Source of the DNA: DATBSL01 sp964561785
GTDB lineage: Bacteria > Acidobacteriota > Vicinamibacteria > Fen-336
Direction of reading: 5' to 3'
Assembly (NCBI GenBank): GCA_964561785.1
Contig: CAZLRF010000025.1
Coordinates: forward strand, 1-64,000
Length of the DNA stretch: 64,000 nucleotides
Part shown: positions 22,398 through 30,509 of the stretch, one piece after another
Layout of the letters: each line of letters begins with the position of its first letter
Numbering within the stretch: position 1 is the first letter of the stretch
The notes under the pieces: model-generated
The model's input: only the letters and a program-made list of their open reading frames with translations
Told to the model about the DNA's origin: nothing
Database searches by the model: none
Program-made: the position numbers and the translations under genes

Positions 22398-24002
22398 ATG
22401 AACTGCCCCTCCTGCCGAGCCGACAATCCGGATTCCGCCAGGGCCTGCTTCGCCTGCGGGGCGCCGCTCGACCCCGCGCTCGCCGGCCTCGCCGACGGCG
22501 CCCTGTTCGCGGGGCGTTTCGAGATCCTCGGCCCCCTCGGGCGGGGCGGCATGGGCATGGTCTACCGCGCCTTCGACCGCGAGCTCGGCGAGACCGTGGC
22601 GATCAAGGTCCTGCGCCCCGACGTGGCCCGCGAGTCGGGCCGGGTCGAGCAGCGCTTCCGCTCCGAGATCCGCCTCGCCCGGCGCGTGCGCCACCGCAAC
22701 GTCTGCCCGGTCTACGGCGACGGGGAAGACCGGGGGCTCCTCTACATCTGCATGGAGCTCGTCGAGGGCGAGAACCTCGCCCGCGCGGCGCGCGAGGGAG
22801 GGGGGCTGCCCCCCGCCGAGGCGTGGAGCGCCGCGCTGCAGGTCGCGGACGGGCTCATGGCCATCCACGAGGTCGGCGTCGTGCACCGCGACCTCAAGAC
22901 CGCGAACCTCATGCGCGACCGCCGCGGGGTGGTCCGCGTGATGGACTTCGGGATCGCGAAGCAGCACGGCGGGGGAAGCGGCGGCGTCACGGTGACGGCC
23001 ACCGGCTCCCTGATGGGCACCCCCGAGTACATGAGCCCGGAGCAGCTGCGGGGGGACGAGGTCGACTTCCGCAGCGACCTCTACTCGCTCGGCGTCGTCG
23101 TCTACGAGCTGTTCACGGGCGCGCTGCCGTTCCGGGGAGAGACCGCCGTCGCCACGATCGTGCGGCAGCTCCACGACGCGCCCGTGGTCGACCTCCCCGC
23201 GATCCCCCTGCCGCTGCGGCCGGTTCTCGCCCGCGCCCTCGCCAAGGACCCCTCGGAGCGCTACGCCGACGCCGCCGAGATGCGCAGGGCCCTCGAGGCC
23301 GCGTGCGAGGAGGCCGCGCCGCAGGTGGCGGCCGCCGCGGCCGGGCGGGAGCCGCCCGGCGAGACCCCCGACGACCAGACCCGCCCCGTCGACCCCGGGG
23401 CCCTGCGGGATCGCGCCCCGCTCGTGCGCCTCGCCCTCGCCCAGGCCGCGGTGGCGGCGCTCGCCGTCCACCTCGTGGGGGCGGGGGGCGTCCACTCGGC
23501 GCCCGCCCCGCGGCCCGACCCTGTGCCGACGCCCTCGGCGTCGCCCACGCCGATCCCGGAGCCGCTGCCGACCCCGCGCCCCGCGGCCGCCCGGCCGCCC
23601 GCGCCGCGCCCGGCCGTCCGCCCCACGCCGGTGCCGACGCCGCTGCCCGCCGCGGTCGCCGCGGCGCCGTCCGTGGTTCCCGCCGCGCCCCCGCGGCCCG
23701 CCTCTTCCCCGCGCGTCTTCGAGGAGGACGAGGTGGACGTTCCGCCGCGCCGGATCGTCGGCATGCCCGCCGGCTACCCGGAGTGGGGCCCGAGGCTCGG
23801 CCGGGGCAAGCGCGTCTCGATCACCGCGAGCTACGTCGTGACCGAGGAAGGCCTCGTGACCGACATCCGCGTCGAGGAGGGCGGGGGCGTCCTCGAGGCC
23901 GTGCTGCTCGAGATCAGCCGCTGGCGCTACGAGCCCGGCCGCAAGGACGGCGTGCCGGTCAAGGTGCGCCTGCGCTGGAAGCACACCTTCATCGGGGGCT
24001 GA
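22398..24002 (+). CDS. Ser/Thr protein kinase with zinc-ribbon N-terminus and TonB-like C-terminus
   Basis: 534 aa. Order: zinc ribbon CPSC-x10-CFAC (3-20); Hanks-type kinase (about 41-300) with GRGGMGMVY, VAIKVL (Lys70), HRDLKTANLM, DFGIAK and GTPEYMSPEQ, all catalytic residues present; one membrane helix near 341-361; a Pro-rich linker of about 80 residues; and a TonB C-terminal-type domain (about 445-534, ASYVVTEEGLVTDIRVEEGGG, ISRWRYEPGRKDG). The layout puts the kinase in the cytosol and the TonB-like domain in the periplasm. A TATCAT box lies 14 bases before the ATG. Confidence 0.9.
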   Translation: MNCPSCRADNPDSARACFACGAPLDPALAGLADGALFAGRFEILGPLGRGGMGMVYRAFDRELGETVAIKVLRPDVARESGRVEQRFRSEIRLARRVRHRNVCPVYGDGEDRGLLYICMELVEGENLARAAREGGGLPPAEAWSAALQVADGLMAIHEVGVVHRDLKTANLMRDRRGVVRVMDFGIAKQHGGGSGGVTVTATGSLMGTPEYMSPEQLRGDEVDFRSDLYSLGVVVYELFTGALPFRGETAVATIVRQLHDAPVVDLPAIPLPLRPVLARALAKDPSERYADAAEMRRALEAACEEAAPQVAAAAAGREPPGETPDDQTRPVDPGALRDRAPLVRLALAQAAVAALAVHLVGAGGVHSAPAPRPDPVPTPSASPTPIPEPLPTPRPAAARPPAPRPAVRPTPVPTPLPAAVAAAPSVVPAAPPRPASSPRVFEEDEVDVPPRRIVGMPAGYPEWGPRLGRGKRVSITASYVVTEEGLVTDIRVEEGGGVLEAVLLEISRWRYEPGRKDGVPVKVRLRWKHTFIGG

Positions 24003-24009
24003 GCCGCGC

Positions 24010-26088
24010 TCAGGGCGCGACGCTGAACGGCTCGACCGTCTCCGTCGAGGCGCCCGCCACCGTGTCCCGCGCGCGCAGCGCGAGGGCGTAGTCCCCGGGG
24101 GAGAGCCCCTCGAGCGACAGGCCGAGAAGGCGGGAGAGCCGCCCGTCCCAATCGGGGCGGATCGGAGTGGGCGGGGCCGAGCGGACGACCTCCTCGCCCC
24201 GGCGCAGCTCCCATCCCGCCTCGACGATCGGCAGCCGCGTCGCGGGGTCGTCCTTCGCGCCGTGGACCTGGTACTGCACGTAGAGGAGGCTCCCGGTGCG
24301 GAACGTCCGGGCGAGCACGACCCGGGGCCGGTCCCGTCCGTCCGCCTTCTCCATCTCGGTCGTCAGGATGGGGGAGGCGATGCGGAAGGCCTTCGGGTCG
24401 GGTACTTCGAACGTGTGCAGCGCGGTTCCGATCCGGCCCGTCGCGACCTCGCGCACGAGGACGCGGATCTGCCAGACCCCCGGCGGCATGTGCCAGTGGC
24501 GGGAGAGGATCGTGGCCGTGCCCGGCCGCAGCTCGAGCTCGGTCTCGAACTCGTCCCGCATCGCCTTGCCCCCGTCGCGCGGCCGCGCCTCGGCCACCGT
24601 GCGGAACTTGCGCTTTGCGGGCGCGTCGACCGGGACCCGGATCTCGACCGGGTACATGGTCGTGACCTGCCCCCGGCCGTTGTCCTCGAAGAACAGCGCC
24701 GAGAGCCGCAGGGGCAGCTCGGTCGTGTCCGCGACCGCGCGCATCGCCGCCTTCTCCTCCGGCGTACGGCCCGCCGTCTCGTCCTTCGGCCGCTTCTCGT
24801 CCTTCGCCCGGCTCGCCTCGGCCCTCTCCGCTTCGCCCGCGTAGTAGCGCGTCCGGGCGCGCACGGTGAGGCCCTCGCCGCGGACGCGCACCCGCACCCG
24901 ACGCTCGCCGCTCCCCGTCCGGTCCGGCTGGTAGCCGAGCAGGTAGTACGCCTCCGACTCCGCCGCGATGCGGCGCAACCCCTCGCCCGGGTCGTTCGCC
25001 ACGATCGCGCGTCCCCCGGTGGCCGCGGCCACGTCGTCCGCGCCGGCCGCGGCGAGGCCCCGCTCGGTCGCCCAGCCGAGCGCGGGCGCCACCGTCCCCT
25101 CCGCGTCGGTCGACGGCTCGAGGCCGCGGGGGTCGATGAAGTGCATCGCGACGTTCGCCCGGCGCGCGACCTCGACGAGCTCGGCGTAGCCCCTCATCCG
25201 GGGCACGAGGACGAAGCCCTCGGAGACGAGCACGAGGGTCTTGTGCCCGCGCAGCGGCAGCAGGGAGTCGAGGGCCTGCCGCAGGTTGGCGAGGGTCGTG
25301 TCGACGCGCCGCCTTGCGACGGAGGCCACCTCCTCGGCCACGAACGAGGGGTCGCGCGCGCCGACCCCCATCCGTCCCTCGCCCCCGCTCGCCGTCCCCC
25401 CGCCCGGCGGGCCCGGCGTCGTCGTGTCGCCGGTCGGGACCCCGCCCCCGGACGCGGCGAGCGTCGGCTGGGCGAGACCGCTCGGCCCCAGGTCGAGGAT
25501 CTGGATCGCCTCCCAGTCCGACATGCCGACCCGCAGGGGGTCGCGCACGTACTGACCCTGGACCCTGTCGATCACCGAGGCGAGCTGGCGGTACTCCCAG
25601 CCGCCGCGGGCCGTCCACCGGATGTTCTGGCCCGGCGCGAGCACGGTGAACCAGTCGCCCTCGCGCAGCTCGGTGAGGACGAACTGCCGCAGCGCCGATC
25701 GCACCCGCTCCGCCGCCGCCGGCGTCACGTGCGTGTCGTCGAAGTACACGAAGAAGGCTCGCCCCTCGCCCGGCGCGCGCACCCGCGCGACCGACAGCCG
25801 TGGCGGCTCCGCCGCTCCCGGGGCGGTCCGCGCCTTCACGACCACTTGCTCGAACGTCTCGATCTCCTGCGGACGGGAGTCCTCCTCGACCGTGAAGTCC
25901 TCCTTCCCGAGCCCGGTCACGGGCCGGCCGTCCCGGTCGAGCACGATCACGTCGATCCTCACGAGCTCGACGCCGGCGCCGAAGACCGGCGGGGCCGGGG
26001 CTTGTCCGGGGGCGGGAGCAGGGCGAAGCAGCGCGAGGACGACGGCGACAGTGGCCGCGGCGCGCAGGCCGGTCGAGGCGCGGGTCAT
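24010..26088 (-). CDS. VWFA-related secreted protein, acidobacterial type
   Basis: 692 aa with a signal peptide. The N-terminal block VELVRIDVIVLDRDGRPVTGLGKEDFTVEEDSRPQEIETF is the hallmark of the VWFA-related domain family described for Acidobacteria. The von Willebrand A domain follows (about 110-370: FFVYFDDTHVTPAAAERVRS, HKTLVLVSEGF, AMHFIDPRGL), and DDVAAATGGRAIVAND closes it. The C-terminal ~300 residues are beta-rich. Probably a periplasmic or surface protein of adhesion or assembly. It converges on the TonB-kinase gene with eight bases between the stops. Confidence 0.88.
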   Translation of the reverse strand: MTRASTGLRAAATVAVVLALLRPAPAPGQAPAPPVFGAGVELVRIDVIVLDRDGRPVTGLGKEDFTVEEDSRPQEIETFEQVVVKARTAPGAAEPPRLSVARVRAPGEGRAFFVYFDDTHVTPAAAERVRSALRQFVLTELREGDWFTVLAPGQNIRWTARGGWEYRQLASVIDRVQGQYVRDPLRVGMSDWEAIQILDLGPSGLAQPTLAASGGGVPTGDTTTPGPPGGGTASGGEGRMGVGARDPSFVAEEVASVARRRVDTTLANLRQALDSLLPLRGHKTLVLVSEGFVLVPRMRGYAELVEVARRANVAMHFIDPRGLEPSTDAEGTVAPALGWATERGLAAAGADDVAAATGGRAIVANDPGEGLRRIAAESEAYYLLGYQPDRTGSGERRVRVRVRGEGLTVRARTRYYAGEAERAEASRAKDEKRPKDETAGRTPEEKAAMRAVADTTELPLRLSALFFEDNGRGQVTTMYPVEIRVPVDAPAKRKFRTVAEARPRDGGKAMRDEFETELELRPGTATILSRHWHMPPGVWQIRVLVREVATGRIGTALHTFEVPDPKAFRIASPILTTEMEKADGRDRPRVVLARTFRTGSLLYVQYQVHGAKDDPATRLPIVEAGWELRRGEEVVRSAPPTPIRPDWDGRLSRLLGLSLEGLSPGDYALALRARDTVAGASTETVEPFSVAP

Positions 26089-26159
26089 GGGGATAGAAGA
26101 CCCGAACCCGCGCCGCGCGTCAATGCGCAGTAGGATGGGCGCGCCTTGGGAGGAGCGCG

Positions 26160-26582
26160 ATGAAGTCCCACACCGTCCACCTCACGATGAACGTCCCCGC
26201 CCGCATGGATTTCGTGAACATCACGCGGCAGGTCGAGAAGGCGGTCGCCGACAGCGGGGTGAAGGAGGGGCTGTGCCTCGTCAACGCGATGCACATCACC
26301 GCCTCCGTGTTCATCAACGACGACGAGCCGGGCCTCCACGAGGACTACAAGCGCTGGCTCGAGCACCTCGCCCCCTTCGACCCGAGCCCCGAGCGCTACC
26401 GTCACAACCGCACCGGCGAGGACAACGGCGACGCCCACCACAAGCGCCAGGTCATGGGGCGCGAGGTCGTCGTCGCGGTGACGGACGGCAGGCTCGACTT
26501 CGGCCCGTGGGAGCAGATCTTCTACGGCGAGTTCGACGGCCGGCGGCCCAAGCGCGTGCTCGTGAAGGTCATCGGGGAGTGA
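26160..26582 (+). CDS. yjbQ: YjbQ-family protein (secondary thiamine-phosphate synthase type)
   Basis: 140 aa, the full UPF0047/YjbQ length. NITRQVEKAVADSGVKEGLCLVNAMHITASVFINDDEPGL and the C-terminal block HHKRQVMGREVVVAVTDGRLDFGPWEQIFYGEFDG are the conserved halves. Some members can replace ThiE weakly, but their true role is not settled. GGGAGGAG precedes the start. The stop overlaps the convergent membrane-protein gene by 14 bp. Confidence 0.9.
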   Translation: MKSHTVHLTMNVPARMDFVNITRQVEKAVADSGVKEGLCLVNAMHITASVFINDDEPGLHEDYKRWLEHLAPFDPSPERYRHNRTGEDNGDAHHKRQVMGREVVVAVTDGRLDFGPWEQIFYGEFDGRRPKRVLVKVIGE

Positions 26583-27675
26583 GGCGAAGCCCGCGGCTCT
26601 CCTGGCCTCGTGCGGGGTCCCCGAGCGCGAACAGGGCGAAGCCCACGAGGACCCAGAACAGGTCGCGGCCGCGCTTGAGGAGGACGAAGGCGGCGCCGAG
26701 GGTGGTGGCGTCGGGGAGGCCCAGGGCGCGGAAGGTGAGAACGTAGGCGACGTCCTGGACGCCGAGGCCGGCGGGGACGGGGACGGCGGCGGAGCGGACC
26801 AGGATGATGGCGGTCTCGACGACGAGGGCGGCGAGGAACGAGACGTCCGTCCCGAGGAGACGGAGGAAGAGCCAGGTCTCGGCGCCGCGCACCACCCAGC
26901 CCGCGCAGTAGAGGAGCATCGGGAGGAGGAGGGCGGCGCGGTCCCGCTCGAAGAAGGTGACGAGGTGGTCGTCGGTCCGCTCGAAGCGCGCGGCGTGGCG
27001 CTCGAGCCAGGGGCCGAGCCAGCGGCCCCCGAGCCGGGCGAGGCCGCCCCGGGTGCGCTCGGCGAGGCGCGCCCGGCCCGAGAGGGCGAGGCCGGCCCCG
27101 AAGGTCGCGAACATGAACGCGGAGACGGCGAGGAGCATCCACGGCAGGCCCGGGCGGCCGATCGCCTCGCGCGAGACGCGGGCGAGCAGCGGCCAGGCGA
27201 GGAGGGTCGCGGCGACGAGGACGATGCCGTGGGAGACGACCACGAGGAACTTGCGGCCGACGCTCGCCACGAGCGCCGTCTCGAGGCTCACGCCGCAGCG
27301 GCGCTTGAGCAGCCACGGCTGGAGCGACTCCGAGACGACCGCGCCCGAGGGCAGTCCCAGCATCGTCGCCTCGGTCACGAGGCGAACGCCGACGAGGGGG
27401 ACGATGCCCGGCCGATGGCCGAGCCGCGCGAACGTGCCCCACCACGCGACGCCCTCGAGGAGGGTGACGGCGAAGTTGGGGAGAAGCAGGAGCGGCAGCC
27501 GCCACCCGAGCGAGCCGACGAGGGCGAGGACCCGCGGGAGGTCCGCCGAGCGCAGGACGAACGCGGCGAGGGCGAGGGCGACGAGGCCCGGCAGGAGCCG
27601 CGCGGCGTGGCGGACGAGGCGCCTCCTCGCGGGCGGCGGAGAAGCCGCGTCGTCCCGGTCGAGCGGGGTCGGCAC
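26569..27675 (-). CDS. Flippase-like (LPG synthase transmembrane-type, UPF0104) membrane protein
   Basis: 368 aa from a GTG at 27675 chosen to avoid overlap with the upstream pduO gene; no clear ribosome-binding site, so the start is uncertain. About eight helices. TEATMLGLPSGAVVSESLQPWLL and the C-terminal VVETAIILVRSAAVPVPAGLGVQDVAYVL (the conserved Pro-Gly-G region) mark the TIGR00374/AglD-type family of lipid or glycan flippase-like proteins. Its cargo is unknown. It is the last gene of a ygfZ-pduO operon. Confidence 0.75.
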   Translation of the reverse strand: MPTPLDRDDAASPPPARRRLVRHAARLLPGLVALALAAFVLRSADLPRVLALVGSLGWRLPLLLLPNFAVTLLEGVAWWGTFARLGHRPGIVPLVGVRLVTEATMLGLPSGAVVSESLQPWLLKRRCGVSLETALVASVGRKFLVVVSHGIVLVAATLLAWPLLARVSREAIGRPGLPWMLLAVSAFMFATFGAGLALSGRARLAERTRGGLARLGGRWLGPWLERHAARFERTDDHLVTFFERDRAALLLPMLLYCAGWVVRGAETWLFLRLLGTDVSFLAALVVETAIILVRSAAVPVPAGLGVQDVAYVLTFRALGLPDATTLGAAFVLLKRGRDLFWVLVGFALFALGDPARGQESRGLRLTPR

Positions 27676-27686
27676 GCCGCGGCGGC

Positions 27687-28226
27687 CTACCAGCGGTCCT
27701 CGGCGATCCCCGCCCGGTGGTTCTCGAACCGGGCGAGCACGAACAGCAGGTCCGAGAGCCGGTTGAGGTACACGATGATCCGGGGGTCGACGTCGGCCTC
27801 GCGGGCGAGGGTGACGACCGAGCGCTCCGCGCGGCGGCACACGGTGCGGGCCTGGTGGAGGAAGGCGGCGGCGGGCGCGCCCCCGGGAAGGACGAAGCAG
27901 CGCAACGGGGGCAGCTTCGCCTCGCGCGCGTCGATCGCCTTCTCCAGCCGGCGCACGTGGGCGGCGGTGACCGCGGCCTTGGCCCGCTTCGAGGCGACCT
28001 TGTGGGTGGGGTCGGCGAGCTGGGCGCCGATCGCGAAGAGGTCCTTCTGGATCGCGAGGAGCAGCGTCTCGAGGGGGGGAAGGGCGAGGGCCCGCACGGC
28101 GCCGAGGGCGGCATTGGTCTCGTCGACGTCGCCGTACGCGGCCACCCGGAGGTGGTCCTTCGGCACGCGGGCGCCCCCGAGGAGGCTCGTCTCGCCGAGG
28201 TCGCCGGTCTTCGTGTAGATCTTCAC
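27687..28226 (-). CDS. pduO: Cob(I)alamin adenosyltransferase, PduO type
   Basis: 179 aa. KIYTKTGDLGETSLLGGARVPK is the ATP-binding N-terminus, AYGDVDETNAALG follows, and the C-terminal LNRLSDLLFVLARFEN is conserved in PduO/CobO-type enzymes. It makes adenosylcobalamin. The GTG at 28226 overlaps the ygfZ stop (GTGA), so the genes are coupled. No cobalamin riboswitch or B12-dependent mutase is seen here. Confidence 0.92.
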   Translation of the reverse strand: MKIYTKTGDLGETSLLGGARVPKDHLRVAAYGDVDETNAALGAVRALALPPLETLLLAIQKDLFAIGAQLADPTHKVASKRAKAAVTAAHVRRLEKAIDAREAKLPPLRCFVLPGGAPAAAFLHQARTVCRRAERSVVTLAREADVDPRIIVYLNRLSDLLFVLARFENHRAGIAEDRW

Positions 28227-29290
28227 GCTCGGGCTGCCTCTTCGAACGACGTGACGACGGTGGCGGGGGAGCCGTCGACCTCGACGCTCGTCCCCGCGGC
28301 GAAGTGGTTGCGGTGGACCCAGGCGAGGGCGACGGGGCCGAGCGCGGGCGAGACGCCGGCCGTCGTCACGCGGCCCACGTCCTTCCCCCCCGCCCGCACC
28401 GCGGCGCCCCTCGCCGCCGGGGCCGAGAGGCGCAGGCCGCGCAGCGCCTTGTTGACGTTGCCGCCCCGGGCGTCGAGCCGGGCCATCGTCTCCTGGCCGA
28501 CGTAGCAGCCCTTGGTGAAGGACGCGCACTCGCCCACGAGGCCGGTCTCGTGCAGGAGGTTCTCCTCGTCGACGTCGTCGCCCCACCACGGCCGCAGCGC
28601 CTCCACGCGTCGCACGTCGAGCGCGTCGAGCCCCGCCGGGCGGGCCCCCGCGGCGGCGAGCGCGTCCCACGCGGCGCGGGCGGCCTCGGGCGCGAGGTGG
28701 AGGACGAAGCCGCCGCCGGGGAGGTCGCCGGCCCGGACGAGGCGGGCGGCGGCTCCGCCGACCGTGGCCGGCACGTGCTCCTCGTCCGCGGCGGGGAGGC
28801 CGGGCACCCCGGCCCGGGCGAGGACCGCCGCGGATTCCGGGCCGACCACGGCGAGAACGACCGAGGGTCGCGGGGCGAAGCGCACGGGCGCGGCCACCCG
28901 GTAACGCTCGAGCTCCGCCCGCAGCGGCTCGAGGCGGTCCGTGTCCGTCTCCAGGACCACGACGTCTCTCTCCACGAGGGCCCGGACGAGCGCGTGCACC
29001 GCGCCCCGGGGGGAGAGCATCGCCGCGCGACACCCCTGGCCGGGGGCGCGGCCGGCGACGTCGTTCGTGAGCATGCCCTGGAGGAACTTGAGGCGGATGG
29101 GGCCGGGGCCCGCGGCCTCGAGGAGAGAGCGGGTCGCGAGGTCGACGAGCCCCGCGCCCGCCGAGAGCGCGGCGTGCTCGCCCGCGGGGTCCCCGTAGGA
29201 GGCGACCACCGGAAGCCCGCGCCTCTCGCCGAAGCGGGCGCCCTTCTCGGCGTGGGCCCGGTGGAGCGCGAGGTCGGTGGGCGAAGGCAT
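28223..29290 (-). CDS. ygfZ: YgfZ/GcvT-like folate-binding protein
   Basis: 355 aa. The diagnostic motif KGCYVGQE is present as SFTKGCYVGQETMARLD near residue 260, with its conserved Cys. The N-terminal part RLKFLQGMLTNDVAG fits the GcvT/YgfZ fold. YgfZ binds tetrahydrofolate and helps repair or mature certain iron-sulfur enzymes. It is first in the operon with pduO. The start ATG is 35 bases from the divergent gene at 29326. Confidence 0.9.
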   Translation of the reverse strand: MPSPTDLALHRAHAEKGARFGERRGLPVVASYGDPAGEHAALSAGAGLVDLATRSLLEAAGPGPIRLKFLQGMLTNDVAGRAPGQGCRAAMLSPRGAVHALVRALVERDVVVLETDTDRLEPLRAELERYRVAAPVRFAPRPSVVLAVVGPESAAVLARAGVPGLPAADEEHVPATVGGAAARLVRAGDLPGGGFVLHLAPEAARAAWDALAAAGARPAGLDALDVRRVEALRPWWGDDVDEENLLHETGLVGECASFTKGCYVGQETMARLDARGGNVNKALRGLRLSAPAARGAAVRAGGKDVGRVTTAGVSPALGPVALAWVHRNHFAAGTSVEVDGSPATVVTSFEEAARA

Positions 29291-29325
29291 CCCGGCAGTG
29301 TAACCCGCCCGCCGGATCGGGGAGA

Positions 29326-29751
29326 ATGCGGAGGATGGCCCTCGTCCCTTCGCCCGAGACCGCCGCCGCGATCGCGGCGATGGTGCCCCCGTTCGTCGAG
29401 CAGAACTACGGCTTGCGGCTCGACTACGCCGTCGAGAGCCTGCGCCACGTCGACGGCGTCATCGAGGACCTGCGCCGCGACCAGCGCTTCGAGACGCTCC
29501 AGCCGATGCTCTTCGCGATGGGCTGCTACGTGGGGGAGGTGATGGTGCGCCACGCTGGGGCCTGCTGGTGCACCACGGCGGAGATGGGGATGGGCGAGGT
29601 CGCGAGCTCGCCGATCGTCATCCGCGTGGCGGACGGCCGCGGCTGCAACCCCGTCGGCCGCGTCTACAAGCGCTTCCAGAACGGCGCCGGGGACAGCCTG
29701 GTGTCGTTCTACCGCGCGATGACGCGGGTCCTCCCGGAGAAACTGGGCTAA
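29326..29751 (+). CDS. Small conserved protein, possibly DUF3806-like
   Basis: 141 aa (or 138 from ATG 29335, which has GGGGAG at a better distance). No signal peptide. Features are FVEQNYGLRLDYAVESLRHVDGVIEDLR, MLFAMGCYVGEVMVRHAGACW and VYKRFQNGAGDSLVSFYRAM. The GCYVGEV block resembles DUF3806-type proteins of unknown function, a weak resemblance. Four Cys residues lie in the middle (GCY, ACWC, GRGC). It precedes the CDGSH gene by 39 bases. Confidence 0.65.
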   Translation: MRRMALVPSPETAAAIAAMVPPFVEQNYGLRLDYAVESLRHVDGVIEDLRRDQRFETLQPMLFAMGCYVGEVMVRHAGACWCTTAEMGMGEVASSPIVIRVADGRGCNPVGRVYKRFQNGAGDSLVSFYRAMTRVLPEKLG

Positions 29752-29790
29752 GATACACGGTCGACCCGCCGCTTCCGGTCAGGAGCCTTC

Positions 29791-30024
29791 ATGTCGGACT
29801 TCAAGATCACGGTCAGGAACAACGGGCCGCTCCGGCTCGAGGGGGACATCACGCTCCTCGACGAGAGCGGCAAGGCCTGGGGCCTCGCCGGCCGCACGGC
29901 GATCTCGCTGTGCCGCTGCGGCGAGTCGGCCAACAAGCCCTTCTGCGACGGCTCGCACAACCGGTCGGGCTTCCTCTCCACCTGCGAGGCGGCGGAGCTG
30001 CCCCCGCCGAAGCCGCGCGCGTGA
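29791..30024 (+). CDS. CDGSH iron-sulfur domain protein
   Basis: 77 aa. The CDGSH motif CRCGESANKPFCDGSH binds one [2Fe-2S] cluster through three Cys and one His. The N-terminal half ITVRNNGPLRLEGDITLLDE is the usual bacterial MitoNEET-like strand region. A TAAGAT -10-like box lies 36 bases before the ATG, overlapping the previous stop. Function in bacteria is unclear; likely redox or cluster transfer. Confidence 0.93.
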   Translation: MSDFKITVRNNGPLRLEGDITLLDESGKAWGLAGRTAISLCRCGESANKPFCDGSHNRSGFLSTCEAAELPPPKPRA

Positions 30025-30032
30025 GGCGAAGG

Positions 30033-30503
30033 ATGCTCGGCCGGGCCGCTCGCCTCCTCCCCATCGCCGCCGCGCTCCTCCTGCCCGCGTGCGGCGAGGA
30101 CACGGGGACGCTCCCCGACGTCTCCCGCGCCGGGCTGCAGGTCGTCGTCGACCCGACGCCGGTCCTCGGGGTCCAGAACCCCCTCACGGGCTCGGTCAGC
30201 GCGAGCTACAAGATCCGGATCACGGAGACGAACGGCCTCGGGGGCAAGCTCATCTTCGTGAGCTCGCAGATCTTCGATCCCCAGACGGGGCTCCAGGTCG
30301 CGGGCAGCTACTTCGACTCGAGCGACCTCGTCGTCTTCGTGGGGTCGGACCGTCTCGAGCCGGGCGGCACCGTCCAGGTGCCCCAGAACCCCGCGTACGT
30401 GCTGCCCGACTTCCGCAAGGAAGCGCAGCTCACGGTCAACGTCCAGATGAAGGACGACCGCTCGAACGTGATCAACCAGTCCGTGCTCGTCAAGATCGAG
30501 TAG
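30033..30503 (+). CDS. Small lipoprotein, unknown function
   Basis: 156 aa. The lipobox LLLPAC (cleavage before Cys about 20) follows a hydrophobic signal. The mature part is a beta-sandwich-like chain: GLQVVVDPTPVLG, VSASYKIRITETNGLGGKLIFVSSQIFDP, VFVGSDRLEPGGTVQVPQ and QLTVNVQMKDDRSNVINQSVLVKIE. It resembles small surface lipoproteins of Acidobacteriota but I cannot name a family. The start ATG 30033 is preceded by GAGGCGAAGG, eight bases after the CDGSH stop. Confidence 0.75.
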   Translation: MLGRAARLLPIAAALLLPACGEDTGTLPDVSRAGLQVVVDPTPVLGVQNPLTGSVSASYKIRITETNGLGGKLIFVSSQIFDPQTGLQVAGSYFDSSDLVVFVGSDRLEPGGTVQVPQNPAYVLPDFRKEAQLTVNVQMKDDRSNVINQSVLVKIE

Positions 30504-30509
30504 GGCGCC

